A DNA stretch of 64,000 bases from Osedax fenrisi (GCA_964019155.1 OZ025241.1:92626223-92690222); one strand, 5' to 3'; numbered from the stretch's first letter, positions 15,301 through 27,136 are shown. A program made the numbers and translations. Notes: generated by a model not told the origin, from the letters alone.

Positions 15301-16600
15301 GTTCTTCATAAATAATTATATAAAATTTAAACTGTACAAATTTATTTGTCATCTTCTTAAACCACTTCCTAACTGTATAAAATTATAATTATCATATTCA
15401 TTATCAGCATCATCTGCATCTGTATCTGTATCATTATCATCTTCATATTCATTATCATCATCATCATCATACTAATTTAAAATATAAATTAAAAATAATA
15501 TAAAATCAACAATCGATAATAATATCATATATTCGTATAAGCAATGTTTTAAATATATATTCTAACTAGCTTCATTAATTTATATTCATCGAGTTAATTA
15601 ATTATTAATTTACTACCTTAATTGAGCCACGCTTTCCGCATTCAAATAGTGTTGCGAGTGTAGGATGTTGTTGCCTATAATATGTACCCCCCCCCCACTC
15701 ACCGCCTCACTCACTGCTTCATTCATACAGAAGAACACGAACCACTGTTACAATGGTAAACGTGCGGCGGGTATCGTAATCCTGACGCTGTTCATTCTGA
15801 TATTGGTGGCGCTACCTGTCGTCTGGCTGCTGTACGCCTACCGCAATCCACACACGCAGTCTGGTCAATGGCTGATATCGGTTGGTGAACACTATCGTTT
15901 AGCTGTGTAGTATCAGTAGTTAGGCCTATTTAGTATCTATAACGTGTATGCGTATCACATCTATCACAACATTGTACCTAACGTCACATTTTAACGAGAA
16001 TAATTCATAACGATATGTTTATATAAATACATTTTTTTAATTTATTTTTAAAGTTATTTCTAAAAAATTAATGTAATTTATTGAGGTTTGATACTGTGTT
16101 CAATTTATCAAACTTCATTATATCTATATATATTAAGGACAGGATGTATGTTTACGATTATTTTGTTAACTTCTATTATGTTAGAATTATTTTATAATAC
16201 TGCATAACTAATACATATTATAATCTTAAAACAAATCGATGTAAAACTTATTTATAAATTAATGCTTTCATTATGATTTTATTAAAATCATAATATAATG
16301 TAGTACCCATTATATTATTTAGAATTTCGATATAAATAATATAGAAATAATATAAATTTAAAAAAAATTAATACTTTTTTAATATCTTTTTAATCATTGA
16401 AACCATAAATAAATATACCACTGTAAAGTATCTAGTTTGGAGTACAACAATTTACCATCATAGACATAGAGAGAAGTCCTTGATATATGTTGTTATAAAG
16501 TATATTAATTTCTTTATTAATTGTGTATTCATTTATTTTAAAACTATTTGCTACCCGGTTTTAATGAATAAAGTGATAATTTACATAAAATATATATATG

Positions 16601-16631
<31 letters not shown>

Positions 16632-16772
16632 GTGTTGTATATTTAAATACGACCATCTTTCCTATAGCATAGACCCAGTGAATTAAAACATAAGTTCAAC
16701 ATGAAATTCTTCAACAAGGGAACCAGTTCTGGAGAAAATTACGTTGTATCGATGGGAAGTTCTACTGCATAA
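9325..16772 (+). CDS. plexin domain-containing protein (PLXDC/TEM7-like), C-terminal exons
   Basis: Single-pass cell-surface protein of the PLXDC1/2 family, a receptor type with an extracellular PSI domain. Seven phase-consistent exons: 9325-9523, 12577-12641, 13595-13688, 14035-14115, 14552-14700, 15731-15880, 16695-16772 (stop TAA). Family landmarks appear in order: FPFYGHPLRTITIATGGF and TQYIAPLMANFD (exon 1); FTFQTILFKSGRIVFNYK (exon 2); HHPVKVGLSDAYYI (exon 3); a cysteine-rich PSI segment with FKCTWC and RCSSGEDRHSQDW (exon 5); a hydrophobic membrane helix after KNTNHCYNGKRAAG (exon 6); and a 25-residue tail with MKFF (exon 7). The signal peptide and N-terminus are absent. The segment that family members carry between exons 1 and 2 was also not found, although the two exons join in phase without it. 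PLXDC1 and PLXDC2 cannot be told apart here. Confidence 0.9.
10735..10860. repeat. short tandem duplication, about 50 bp unit
   Basis: Two to three imperfect copies of a unit with TATACTAGTATATCATTAAT followed by AATAATGATTCAT, in the first recognised PLXDC intron. Confidence 0.6.
11815..12430. mobile_element. TTAA-flanked MITE, family B, copy 1
   Basis: Ends GGGCAGGCGTAACCTT and AAGGTTACGCCGGCCC form an inverted repeat. TTAA abuts both sides (11811-11814 and 12431-12434), as for piggyBac-like insertion. It is 616 bp, non-coding, and lies about 145 bp upstream of PLXDC exon 2. The second copy (51439-52068) is close to identical over most of its length. Confidence 0.88.
14137..14290. mobile_element. 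short G/C-tract MITE, copy 1
   Basis: About 155 bp with ends TAGGGGTGCTGCA and CCAGCGCCCCTA (imperfect inverted repeat), internal G and C tracts and the block TTTATTTTGATTGGTTGG. The flanks ACCTATAG and ATATATAG match at 6 of 8 bases. A second copy is at 23482-23639. It starts only 21 bases after the end of PLXDC exon 4. Confidence 0.75.
14710..14865. repeat. (ATC)n microsatellite after a splice donor
   Basis: ATC/ATT trinucleotide array starting about ten bases after the PLXDC exon 5 donor at 14700/14701. A weaker ATC-rich patch follows at 15395-15470 in the same intron. Confidence 0.9.
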
Positions 16773-16949
16773 GCCACGCACTCCTAGTAAGTAGGTAGAC
16801 ACGCCCACAAATAACTCAGAAACACCCCCTCCCCCCACGTTACATTTTAATACGCCTATGTTTTATTTTTATATTACATTTCACCCGAGGATCAATAATT
16901 AGTCTCACTAAATGTTTAGAATTATTCCTTAGCACTCTACCACTACCTT

Positions 16950-17274
<325 letters not shown>

Positions 17275-17671
17275 TCACCTAATACACTCTATATTATATC
17301 TAGAATTGTAAATAAGTTATATTTGTGATTGAAGCTCAAATCTTACAATTATCCGTCCTTAATCTATTATATGCATAATAATGTATTAGAATTGAGCATC
17401 ATTATTATTTAATAACTTACATTATGTATATATATATATATATATATAATTTCATTGCACCTTTATAAATTTACTACTGAAAGTATTTATTTGCTATCGT
17501 TAATATTCCACATCTAAACGAACCACCACATTCCTTGATTTATATTATACTCGCACATTCCACCCCCGCCCGACCCGCCACGCCCCCCCCCCCCCCAACA
17601 TTCGTTATATTTGTGTACAGTGCATCTATTTGTATCGAACCTAACTGTTCATCAAACAAAAGCGATTATAA

Positions 17672-17719
17672 TATCGGTCATACGATATAGGGTGCCACCC
17701 CTTTATCGTATTACCGATA
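17672..17719. repeat. 16-bp-stem hairpin
   Basis: TATCGGTCATACGATA (17672-17687) and TATCGTATTACCGATA (17704-17719) pair at 15 of 16 positions across a 16-base loop that can itself fold (GGGT/ACCC). No flanking target duplication was found. It could be a structured RNA or an element remnant. Confidence 0.7.
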
Positions 17720-19271
17720 AGTCTATGATTATTGTTCTCGTTATAAATAAACTATTATTCGTATATCCCTTGTTTTATTCGATATCAGTCGTTTTATTTA
17801 TAATTATAATATTTAAATTTATATATTTTAGTCTTATCGTTATCACAATCACGTTATTACCCTGTATTTATGATCTTATGACCTGGGTATCAGTGAATGG
17901 TAATGTGATTATTGTATATCTTTAATTATATCATAATAAATGTTTATTATAAATTTATATCATTTATTTATAAAATATAAATACATTTATAATTTTTTTT
18001 AAATATAATATAATTTATATTTACTTTATAATTTAGTATATTATACATTATTTTGTACTTGCTATAATTAGTTAAAATATATTTAAATGAATTTTTTTAA
18101 TATCTTTTTAAGTCTTCGATTTTTTATTTCACTGTTATATATTATATCATATTTAAAGTAAATATAAAAGAAATATAATCAAACATAATAAATTTATAAA
18201 TTAATTATATTGTTTGATAAATGAAAGAATCAAAGTTTTTGGAAAATGTAATGAATTATATTATTAACTTTTAAATCCCAATAGTAATAATATTTAATAT
18301 ATATTATATTTAATAAACCTATTGTAAATATTTCAATATTTATAATCTACATTTGAAATATATATGTCAAAGCCAAGCATGATAACAAGGAAACCCACGA
18401 ATATTAATGAAGATCCATCACAAAACTCCTTGTTTAATCAATACTAATAATTATTATTAATTATATCTCCTATTGTTTATATCATTGTGTTTATTTGTTA
18501 TCAAACCAATACATTGTTGTTAATAATCTAAATATAATATTTAATTATAAATATTTAGATACTAATATTTTTGATAATAAAATATTTGTATTGATGTTGA
18601 TTAAGTGAATAAGTGTATAAGATATAAGTATATTTCAATTTTATATTTTAATTCATAATATTGTAAAACTTTAATCTAATTATTATTGCTCTAAAATATT
18701 AATATAATTGTATTCCACCAGATTTTAATGACATATTCGTAAACTCATAAATATGGATCTATCATATATAGGATATATAATTATTCAAAAATAAGTGCAT
18801 ACATTAAATGTAAGGGTATAATATATAATAATATCCCCTTGTATCCCCCACCTCAACTATTATATACTAAATCTGTATAACAAAGCCTATAGGCTGTGTG
18901 TATAAAACACACTGTGTAGGTATATGTATAAAGTAAATAGTATTAATAATCACACTTCGGAGTGGCCAATTAGTTACACAAGTTATAACCTATCAGATGG
19001 GTTAATTAACCCATAAACTTAAGTTATGGATTTACGAAAAGAGAATTTAATTTTTTTAAATTTGTAACAACTTAAAACTAATTATGTTTCAAAACTAACA
19101 ATGTAGGTATTTGCTGGTAAGTGATTAGGTATTATTAATATTCAAGCCATTTATGATTGAATATTATTCGTTATTCAATACAATATAGTATAAGCTCTAA
19201 TCATATATTATAGACAATTAATTTAAATATGCACATTTATGGAACCAGTTTCCATAGAAGTACACTAGTAG

Positions 19272-19325
19272 GATACAACCAATATCTCCTATAACCTCCG
19301 AGGTTATAGGAGGTATTGATACAAT
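19272..19325. mobile_element. micro-hairpin insertion, 38 bp
   Basis: A near-perfect hairpin (arms 19280-19298 and 19300-19318, e.g. CTCCTATAACCTC / GAGGTTATAGGAG) lies between GATACAAC (19272-19279) and GATACAAT (19318-19325), which match at 7 of 8 bases. It shares GGTTATAGGAGGT with the insert at 23194-23229 in the other orientation. Confidence 0.6.
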
Positions 19326-19924
19326 TGTATCAATTTAAAACAATTGTATTAATACACCTACCAATGGCCGGCCGGAGGGATTTGCTATAGCAAACTTTAC
19401 TATAGTACTGCGAGTTTCTATATGAGTAGGACCTACACTCGCACTATCCATGTTCATCTCCACTTCGATATAATATTAATCGAAAGTATACTTTGTAATT
19501 TTTTTTTTAATATTTAATATATTAATTACTGCAATTAAGTTGTAATATGTCGGCATTCAAACACTTCCTATGTGGGCAATACATTTATTTATGTATACCT
19601 ACTAGATACTCGTTTTACCGATGTTATCCACGTTTGCTAGGTATCTCATATTGTATAGTAGAGTAGTTATCGTATGTAAATGTATTTAAAATTACAGACA
19701 AAACTGATTGGGGTCATAGGTCAAATATATTAATATGTAGCCCAGGTGTTACCAAGGCCCAAGGTCATGTTCTTGGTGTAACTAAGGTGTTACTGTAACT
19801 AGGTTGAATTAAATTAATACTATAAGGGCTATTTTCTGTGAGAATATATAGCTATAGAGAGTAATTCCTTATATGGTATATATGTATCTCTATATAAGGA
19901 ATTCCTCTTTATATAATAACATTT

Positions 19925-20050
19925 ATTAGAAAAAAGTTGTATATTTTGTTCGTATGAAGTATTTAAATTAATTATATTGTTATTTCCTCTAAAGGGCTTC
20001 AGATAAAGATAAATATATTTTCTATTCTGTCGCCCGCTATTAATATTAAT
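19925..20050. repeat. dispersed repeat, about 130 bp, copy 1
   Basis: Shares a series of blocks with 49945-50075: TTATTAGAA, TTGTATATTTT, GGGCTTCA, and GTCGCCC versus GTCACCC followed by ATTAATATTA. Neither terminal repeats nor coding sequence is visible. The class is unknown. Confidence 0.5.
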
Positions 20051-20249
20051 TAATAAAAATAATAATTTGATAAATAATATAAATGTTTGAAAACAAATAT
20101 AATGGAGAGTTATTGGAAGAATTGTTGCACAGAGTAAATAGATAAAGTTATATTTGTCGGTATTGCTACTAGATATATATGTCTATACAACAATAAACCT
20201 ATAAGCTGGGTAATAATATAGGTATACCTAAATGATATATAGAGAGTCT

Positions 20250-20703
20250 CCTATTACCGACCCATAGATGATTATTTGTAATAACTTATTGAATAATCAA
20301 TATATTTATTTGAAATTAGAGTAATATTATTGCAATGAATAAGTGGGCTATTTTTAATTTTTGATATGATTATATTAACAAGAATAAACAGGGGGTCGGT
20401 ACTTGGATACATATGCCTAATACTGACCCCCTTCTCCTATTACCGACCCCCCTGCAATAATCGTGGTATAAATAATTGTATTATTAATATCCAATAAAAA
20501 TAGTAGATATACGTAAATATAATTAATTACAACATGCACGAAATTTATTTATTATTGAATTTATGTTTTAATATTAAATTTAAACTTTATAGTAATTATT
20601 TTAAAATAGTAATATTATTATTTAATATTTATGTATTAATCAGTAGGATGTATGTATACATAATATAATAACATTATATATAATCGACTGGAATCATGAA
20701 TCC

Positions 20704-20742
<39 letters not shown>

Positions 20743-21201
20743 ATCACACACAAATAACTTACGACATATTTTAAAGTATAATACAGATCTATTTTGATTA
20801 GATATTATAAATCACAGGGGGTCGGTATTAGGGTAATGTAGGTGGTCGGTAATAGGAATATCATATGGGTTTCTATAATTAAGATATAATGATTAATAGT
20901 TATTAAAATTAAATTATTTTTATTATTTTGATAAACATTTAATTTATTTACAATATTATGCAGAGCATTACTTTTTCTTTTAATTAATACTATATTTACA
21001 ATGATTTAAAAAATGTATTATTCAAATATTTAAAAAGTTAAACCAGAATATTACATTTGATCAAATAACAATTGTATGATTGAATATTTTGATAATAAAA
21101 ATACTTATTCATATTTACCATTAAATTACTAATATGTTATGTATATATAATTTGTTGATATCTCTTATTGTTACTGAGATCCAAGAGGGGTCGGTAATAG
21201 G
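20250..21201. repeat. cluster of inverted CGACCC motifs, possible DNA transposon
   Basis: CCTATTACCGACCC at 20250-20263 is matched by GGGTCGGTAATAGG at 21188-21201 (perfect 14-bp inverted repeat). Further copies in both orientations lie at 20391, 20421-20453, 20816 and 20841. The layout resembles a transposon with reiterated terminal motifs. I could not define a target duplication, so the element boundaries are uncertain. Confidence 0.5.
20704..20739. repeat. (TA)n microsatellite
   Basis: TA run in gene-free DNA. Confidence 0.9.
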
Positions 21202-21967
21202 GTACTTTCCCCTATATCCTTATAAGGAATTATAATTAAATAAACATATTAAATAATATCTATTGTTAGGTTTTAATAAGCATTTTAGTAAAAATAATAT
21301 TAGAAATACTAAAGTACCAAACGATGGGATCCGCTAACAAAACTCGATTCGAATCTATCTAAATTGAAACCATTAGGTATTTTAGTTACCTATTAAGTGT
21401 GGTGCGATATCGTGTGCGCACTCCCAGCATACACGTGTTGTGTACTGCAGTGATCTTGCTGTATCTACTGTAGGTATAGTTCATAAGTATACGTATAGGA
21501 TACTCGTTAGCAAGATTAATATATCGGAATATATCTTACTACTATGTAGTTATAAACATACTAATACAATCACATGTGTATCGTGATTAATAGCTACATA
21601 TTATAGTATACTATAGTATGATATCCCCTGTATGACAATAACCATACAACTATACACCCATACTATAAACTATAGTTTATAAGACTGTGTTCTTATAAGA
21701 CTATAGAGCCACGATGCGGTAGACAAAGTAACTAGTATAAATATAGTAGTCGGACTTATTATACTACGGAGAGGGTATGTTTATTTATAGATGTCGTAGT
21801 AACCTTGAGGACTAAGCTTGTATACACGCGAACTTCAATGTCGGATATATTCTATTTATAGATTACATTGATACTTTCTAATATCGCTCCGTATATATAT
21901 AAGTTTTCTATCTGCAGATAGGCATGGTGCAAATTCATCAACTCTATGCACCCACACACATACCCAC

Positions 21968-22016
<49 letters not shown>

Positions 22017-22050
22017 CATACATACATACATACACCTACATACGCACACA
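21968..22050. repeat. (TA)n-(TACA)n compound microsatellite
   Basis: A TA run (21968-22012) passes directly into TACA repeats (22013-22050). Confidence 0.9.
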
Positions 22051-22339
22051 CATACATACAATAAAGTATATGTATCGTGCATAATTTGAAGGTCAACAAC
22101 AAAATATAATAAGTAAATATATTTAAATATGGTATTCTATAAATATGTACATATGTTTAAACGACTATGGACAATAATACAATATGTTTTAAAAAGTACA
22201 CATGTATATATATAACTATTAAGTTATGATATAAATAAATTAAAGCATGTATTAACTCTATCGCTATATTGTTTACATACAACTATAGTTCTACAACTAT
22301 ATATATTGCGCTACTTCATAGTATGTCAAGGTCATTAGA

Positions 22340-22377
22340 TATATATCCTATACTATAGGGCCTATATGGTATATATC
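22340..22377. mobile_element. micro-hairpin insertion candidate in a palindromic target
   Basis: TATATATC at 22340-22347 is repeated at 22370-22377 around a 22-bp partly self-complementary insert. Removing the insert and one repeat restores a perfect 22-bp palindrome from TCATTAGA to TCTAATGA. The alternative is a plain hairpin with a 19-base loop. Confidence 0.45.
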
Positions 22378-22447
22378 TAATGATTATCTATATATAGAGT
22401 AAATAACTATACTATCATTGATATTTCTACTATGTATATTAGATCGA

Positions 22448-22450
<3 letters not shown>

Positions 22451-22490
<40 letters not shown>
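22451..22490. repeat. (TA)n microsatellite
   Basis: TA run in gene-free DNA. Confidence 0.9.
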
Positions 22491-22496
<6 letters not shown>

Positions 22497-22621
22497 ACTA
22501 CCAAAGATAGTAGAGATGCTCAACTATATTTGTCAAAACAACCATAGTCGTATATTTGTACCTATAAAGGTAAACTATAAATCTCTGATCAGAGGCAACG
22601 ATTACCATGAACTTCTTCCTA

Positions 22622-22655
22622 GGTAATACCAAAGCTCTTTTGGCTTTGGTAATAC
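22622..22655. mobile_element. micro-hairpin insertion, 18 bp
   Basis: Perfect 8-bp direct repeats GGTAATAC (22622-22629, 22648-22655) enclose the 18-bp insert CAAAGCTCTTTTGGCTTT. With the repeat ends included, TACCAAAGC / GCTTTGGTA forms a 9-bp stem with a 7-base loop. Confidence 0.6.
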
Positions 22656-23185
22656 TAAATACTCTATAGAGATATATTGATATGATTATTGCAATTGATA
22701 AGTATATATTATAATCACCCTATTATAATTACCCTATTATAATAGGGAATAGGGAATTCTAAATTATCGGTTACATACCGAAGAGATCACGAAGTTACCA
22801 TGGTAAATAGCAGACGTGTGACATATGCCACCCTACCCCAGCGGGGTACATGGAATATTAGCAAGGACAGGTCCTTGATATCAGGCTTGCGAATAGTCAC
22901 GTGGTAGGATATATTCGGATTTATATAAATAGTCATCTTCAAGTTATGCAAAACGTCTTAGATTGGAAGTAATTACTGAGTCGATTAGTATAGAAATGAT
23001 ACAGAAGGCCCATGGTATATGGGGTATTGGCATATCATATGGCACGTGATTACGATAATAAATTAAAATAATAATAATGTATTAGAAGAAATTTGTGTTT
23101 TATCTTTCTTTTGTTGTTTATATTATAAGTGTGTGTTACTTCTGCTAGAGGATTACCCAATAATATTAAATCTGTTTTATCATCC

Positions 23186-23237
23186 ATATATCCAAGACCT
23201 CCTATAACCAGAGGTCATATGATGTATTGATATATCC
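23186..23237. mobile_element. micro-hairpin insertion, 36 bp, decayed
   Basis: Perfect 8-bp direct repeats ATATATCC (23186-23193, 23230-23237) enclose 36 bp with GACCTC/GAGGTC pairing. On the reverse strand it reads GGTTATAGGAGGT like the hairpin at 19280, which suggests one family. Confidence 0.6.
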
Positions 23238-23481
23238 GTATTGGTGTGTGTGATAACATTATATCCGTTAGGTATAGATTTACCGTAGGAAAGAATTTAA
23301 AAGTGGGGGCAATTGCCAACAAAATACCCCGTAAATGGGCACTGCCTTGTACCCGGTCGTATTATATAATATTCTAGTATTAAATCAATGACGATACCCA
23401 TGTTGCATTTAGTGGGTCACTATTATGCAATCATATGTGGTATAGTAAATATGTTTAGGTATTGTACACAAATACATGTAT

Positions 23482-23639
23482 TTAGGGGCGCTGCAGCAGG
23501 GGGGACGGGAGGTATCCCCCCCCCCCCACTTTAAAAGCTAAGGGGCCTCCTATGTATTGGTCCCACACAATTTATTTTGATTGGTTGGCCCCCCCCGGGG
23601 CCCCCCCCCCCCTACATACAAAATCGTTCTAGCACCCCT
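23482..23639. mobile_element. short G/C-tract MITE, copy 2
   Basis: Same design as 14137-14290: ends TAGGGGCGCTGCA and TAGCACCCC, internal G/C tracts and TTTATTTTGATTGGTTGG. The flanks share TACATGTATT (about 23473-23482 and 23640-23649), giving an 8-10 bp target duplication that suggests a hAT-like origin. Confidence 0.8.
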
Positions 23640-23952
23640 ACATGTATTAGGTCAATTATAACGTCTATTGGTGCCGTGTATGTAGGATGTTATTGCAATA
23701 ACTATAGAGAATTACTAAATATAGATTACGTAAGCACAACTATTGTGTTGTCGAGCTCGTGTGTTACACAAAGGTAGTATTATTGGTAATATAACAATAC
23801 TGTAGGATTATATAACACGTATTGTTAATGGGAAACGCGTCTGCTACACTTTTGTTCTATTCGGTACGTATAAAACATATGCTGTTCTACTCTATTCTAC
23901 CCTATATAAATAGGTAATTACCTAGTTGGCTATATGTGTAACATGTATTTGT

Positions 23953-23956
<4 letters not shown>

Positions 23957-23988
<32 letters not shown>
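23957..23988. repeat. (TA)n microsatellite
   Basis: TA run in gene-free DNA. Confidence 0.9.
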
Positions 23989-23992
<4 letters not shown>

Positions 23993-24201
23993 CATAGGAA
24001 TTCAATAGAAATTATGTATGAATTCAATATATCCATATATAGATACAATAAATATTCTAATCTCAGAAAAAAACAAATTAAAATTGTATGATAAAATACC
24101 TATTTAAATTAGCTACATTGGTAAAAGCGAAAAATGGAATATAACATGATTTTCAATTGTGTATTGTATTTAAAGTAAGTTTAACTATTATTAAATATAT
24201 A

Positions 24202-24640
24202 CAGTCAACTCTCGTAAGTCGGAATACGGATAAGTCGGAATTCTCGATAAGTCGGACACATTTAGTTGGTTTGGTTGAATTTGTATCTAGTTACATGTTA
24301 AATTAATCGGATAAGTTGGATTGGATAAGTCGGACATTTATATAAGTCGGACACATATTATTGTTATTTTTATGATTCTATACTGGATAAGTCGGACTTT
24401 TATAAATTGTCAGAAATATTTACTTTAAATAATGAATATTATAATTTTAGTAAGTAATATTATTGAATACAACATTTTATGTTGTTGATTGTTGCATAAT
24501 TCCACATTTCGGTAACCATTTAACTGGCGCATTTCATGTCTTATTTGCATGATATTCTGAATCTCGGATAAGTCGGATATCTCGCTAAGTCGAACACTTT
24601 TCCCGGTCCCTTGCGAGTCCGACTTATCGGGAGTTGACTG
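24202..24640. mobile_element. pogo-like MITE with reiterated TAAGTCGGA motif, 439 bp
   Basis: Inverted ends CAGTCAACTCTCGTAAGTCGG and CCGACTTATCGGGAGTTGACTG (revcomp CAGTCAACTCCCGATAAG) lie between TA dinucleotides. The subterminal motif GATAAGTCGGA recurs about nine times with small changes, mostly in direct orientation. There is no coding capacity. CAGT ends with a TA target indicate the pogo branch of Tc1/mariner. Confidence 0.85.
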
Positions 24641-24727
24641 TATATATATATTTGTAATACTATGTTTTTCTATATAAGTATATTATGAGGCTATTATGCT
24701 GTTATTAATTTGTAATGCTATTATGCT

Positions 24728-24766
24728 GATATTATGTTGCTATTATTATAATAGCAACATAATATC
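24728..24766. repeat. perfect 17-bp-arm palindrome
   Basis: GATATTATGTTGCTATT and AATAGCAACATAATATC pair perfectly across ATTAT. No flanking direct repeat was found. Just upstream, GCTATTATGCTG occurs twice. Confidence 0.85.
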
Positions 24767-24779
24767 GGTTTTACATGTG

Positions 24780-25735
24780 CAAAAGTAATTGCCCCCGATG
24801 GCGAAACTAAAGAGTTTCAAATATCCAAAGGAGTATTATAATACTGTATCTGTATACAGAGTGACACATTAGCACCTTTCGTATTCGTCATAGTGCTTAA
24901 CAATGCACTGAGAATGACTTTAAAGGATAATGAAGTGGAACTAGTTTTCTAACTAATTAGGAAACAAAGCCGCAGGAAACCTGCAGTAGCTATATCTGAC
25001 TTAAGTTATGCCGACGATATAGCTATAATATCAGAAGAAATTGAGCAAGCACAAGAATTGCTTTGCAGAGTAGATATGAATGCTTCAGAAATTGGACTTC
25101 AGCTAAACTCGAAAAATACTAAGATCATGGCTTTCGAATATCAATATATAGGTACAATATATACCTACACTACGTTAAATGCATAAATTACAATAGATGA
25201 TAACTTAAAATATCTTTGATCATTGATGAGCAGCTCACTTAAGCATTTTGAATTCCGTAAAGCACTTTCCTGGAAAGCGTGCCACTAAATTAAAAATCTC
25301 TGGAAAATAAATCTAGCCAAAACACTGAAGATAAGAATTGTCAAGGTTACCATAAAACCATTTTATTATATGGAAGCGAAACCTGAACTATCAATAAATT
25401 GCTGGAAAAAATAATTAACGGATATCCGTAGCATATGCTACACCAAACTTCATCTCATGGTTATAAATGTGTATTGGAAAGATAAATAGTCCAATAAGGA
25501 ACAATATGACATGCCACAAATTACTTACATAATAGTTACCTGTCGTCTAAGTATTACTGGACATTGTATCCGTCATAATGAAGAGGCTGCCCATAACCTC
25601 ATATTCTGGGAACCAAAAGGAAAATGAAAACAATGACGGCATGCAGTAACCTTTGTAGACAATGTAAAGGAAGATACTGACTTGGAGGAAATTGATCAAA
25701 TCAGGAATGTGATGATGAGTTCAACTAACTAAGTA
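24780..25735 (+). pseudogene. LINE reverse transcriptase fragment
   Basis: Decayed non-LTR retrotransposon in several frames. Readable pieces in order: VIAPDGETKEFQISKGVL, then DTLAPFVFVIVLNNALRMTL (RT region equivalent to GVLQGDTLAPFLF), SYADDIAIISEEIEQAQEL (catalytic box YADD), NASEIGLQLNSKNTKIM, then after further breaks RIVKVTIKP-like and LPQI...RLSITGHCIRHNEEAAH near 25510-25600. The C-terminal block resembles the region following the RT in 'endonuclease-reverse transcriptase' LINEs. It ends next to the foldback element. The endonuclease fragment at 57382-58130 may be the 5' half of the same family. Confidence 0.85.
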
Positions 25736-25812
25736 AGTAAAGTAGGTATACCTATATATATATATATAATATATTATAATTAGATATATTTTACTATACT
25801 AATAGTAAGCAG

Positions 25813-26841
25813 GAATACCAGTAAACTCGGACCAGGTAAATTCGGACCAGGTAAACTCGGACCACTTTTGAGGTAAACTCGGACCACTTTTAAAGTAAAC
25901 TCGGACCACTTTTTAAAAACATAAAGTAAACTCGGACCACTTATTAAAATAACTATATTTTGTATATTTCTATAATATAATATGCTTTAACTTACTTCCA
26001 CCTTATATAATTATATTATATCTGTTAAATAAATTATAAAAAGAGTCATTTAATATGATATTTGTGTGGAATTATATATTTAAATAGGTAAACATTTAAT
26101 TTGAACTCGCACCACTTTTGAAGTAAACTCGGACCACTTGTGAAGTAAACTCGGACCACTTATGAAGTAAACTCGGACCACTTATTAAAATAACTTATAT
26201 ATTGTATACTTCTATCATAATAAATATAGCTTCTATCGTAGGTCTCGTCGGTGATATACATATCTATAAAGCTAGAGAGTAATTTCTCTCTAGCCCTGTG
26301 GTGATATACGACAATTTAAATTATGTTAAGTTATTAAATATTATTAAAGTTATTAAATGATAAATTATATATGTGTAGTAATATCGGAATACTCGCAATT
26401 ATATACAGTGAAATTATACTTTTAACTTATAAGTTAAAGCATATTATATGTTAGTTTATACGGTTGGTCCGAATCTTCTTTATGTTTTTAATAAGTGGTC
26501 CGAGTTTACTTCACAAGTGGTCCGAGTTTACTTCAAAAGTGGTGCGAGTTCAAATTAAATGTTTACCTATTTAAATATATAATTCCACAAAAATATCATA
26601 TTAAATGACTCTTTTTATAATTTATTTAACAGATATAATATAATTATATAAGGTGGAAGTAAGTTAAAGCATATTATATTATAGAAATTTACCAAATATA
26701 GTTATTTTAATAAGTGGTCCGAGTTTACTTTATGTTTTTAAAAAGTGGTCCGAGTTTACTTTAAAAGTGGTCCGAGTTTACCTCAAAAGTGGTCCGAGTT
26801 TACCTGGTCCGAGTTTACCTGGTCCGAGTTTACTGGTACTC
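25813..26841. mobile_element. foldback transposon with 8-bp target duplication, copy 1
   Basis: A 1,029-bp unit made almost wholly of two long inverted arms. Termini are GAATACCAGTAAACTCGG and CCGAGTTTACTGGTACTC. Outside them stand 8-bp direct repeats GTAAGCAG (25805-25812, 26842-26849). Each arm is a string of about nine copies of AGTAAACTCGGACCACTT. A second insertion of the same family, with a different target octamer, is at 27731-28771. No transposase is present. The 8-bp duplication points to a hAT- or P-like mechanism. Confidence 0.85.
26250..26309. mobile_element. micro-hairpin inside the foldback centre, 40 bp
   Basis: Direct repeats GGTGATATAC (26250-26259, 26300-26309) enclose a 40-bp insert whose core GCTAGAGAG / CTCTCTAGC is a hairpin. 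The same insertion is present in foldback copy 2 (28185-28218). Confidence 0.65.
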
Positions 26842-27081
26842 GTAAGCAGGCATCCGGAAAATAATATATAACTAATATTAGTTTTACATTATATTAGTAG
26901 GTATATATATACTTTATGTTTTCCTGATCCTATTTAACAATTTCCTACCAGACTGACTGTATCGAATATTGCCTTCAATGCGTTTGTTTTGATTACGTTT
27001 ATGAGTTCAAATTTAAAATATTAATTTTGACAGTTGACACAATAATGTACCTGATAAAATAATATGAATAATTAAATGTAG

Positions 27082-27136
27082 TATATACCATGGCCTCCTT
27101 TAGCTTCTTGAAGCTAAAGGAGGCCATGTATATACC
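27082..27136. mobile_element. micro-hairpin insertion, 39 bp, perfect stem
   Basis: Perfect 8-bp direct repeats TATATACC (27082-27089, 27129-27136) enclose 39 bp (27090-27128): ATGGCCTCCTTTAGCTTC, then TT, then the exact inverted copy. The insert is clearly richer in GC than its surroundings, which makes the stem stand out. Confidence 0.75.

Larger units (their letters stand above)
17275..24201. other. gene-free region with hairpins and TA repeats
   Basis: No exon with family similarity or a plausible long frame was found. The frame at 17611-17925 is AT-rich hydrophobic sequence with no recognisable motif. The stretch holds several hairpins, CGACCC motif repeats (20250-21201), TA runs (20704-20739, 21968-22012, 22451-22490, 23957-23988), a (TACA)n patch at 22013-22050, and a short MITE at 23482-23639. 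Confidence 0.6.

Noticed and set aside
17611..17925. 104-codon hydrophobic frame
   Set aside because: Starts before the 17672 hairpin, has no recognisable domain and no splice context. Hydrophobic runs are expected from TTA/ATT-rich DNA.
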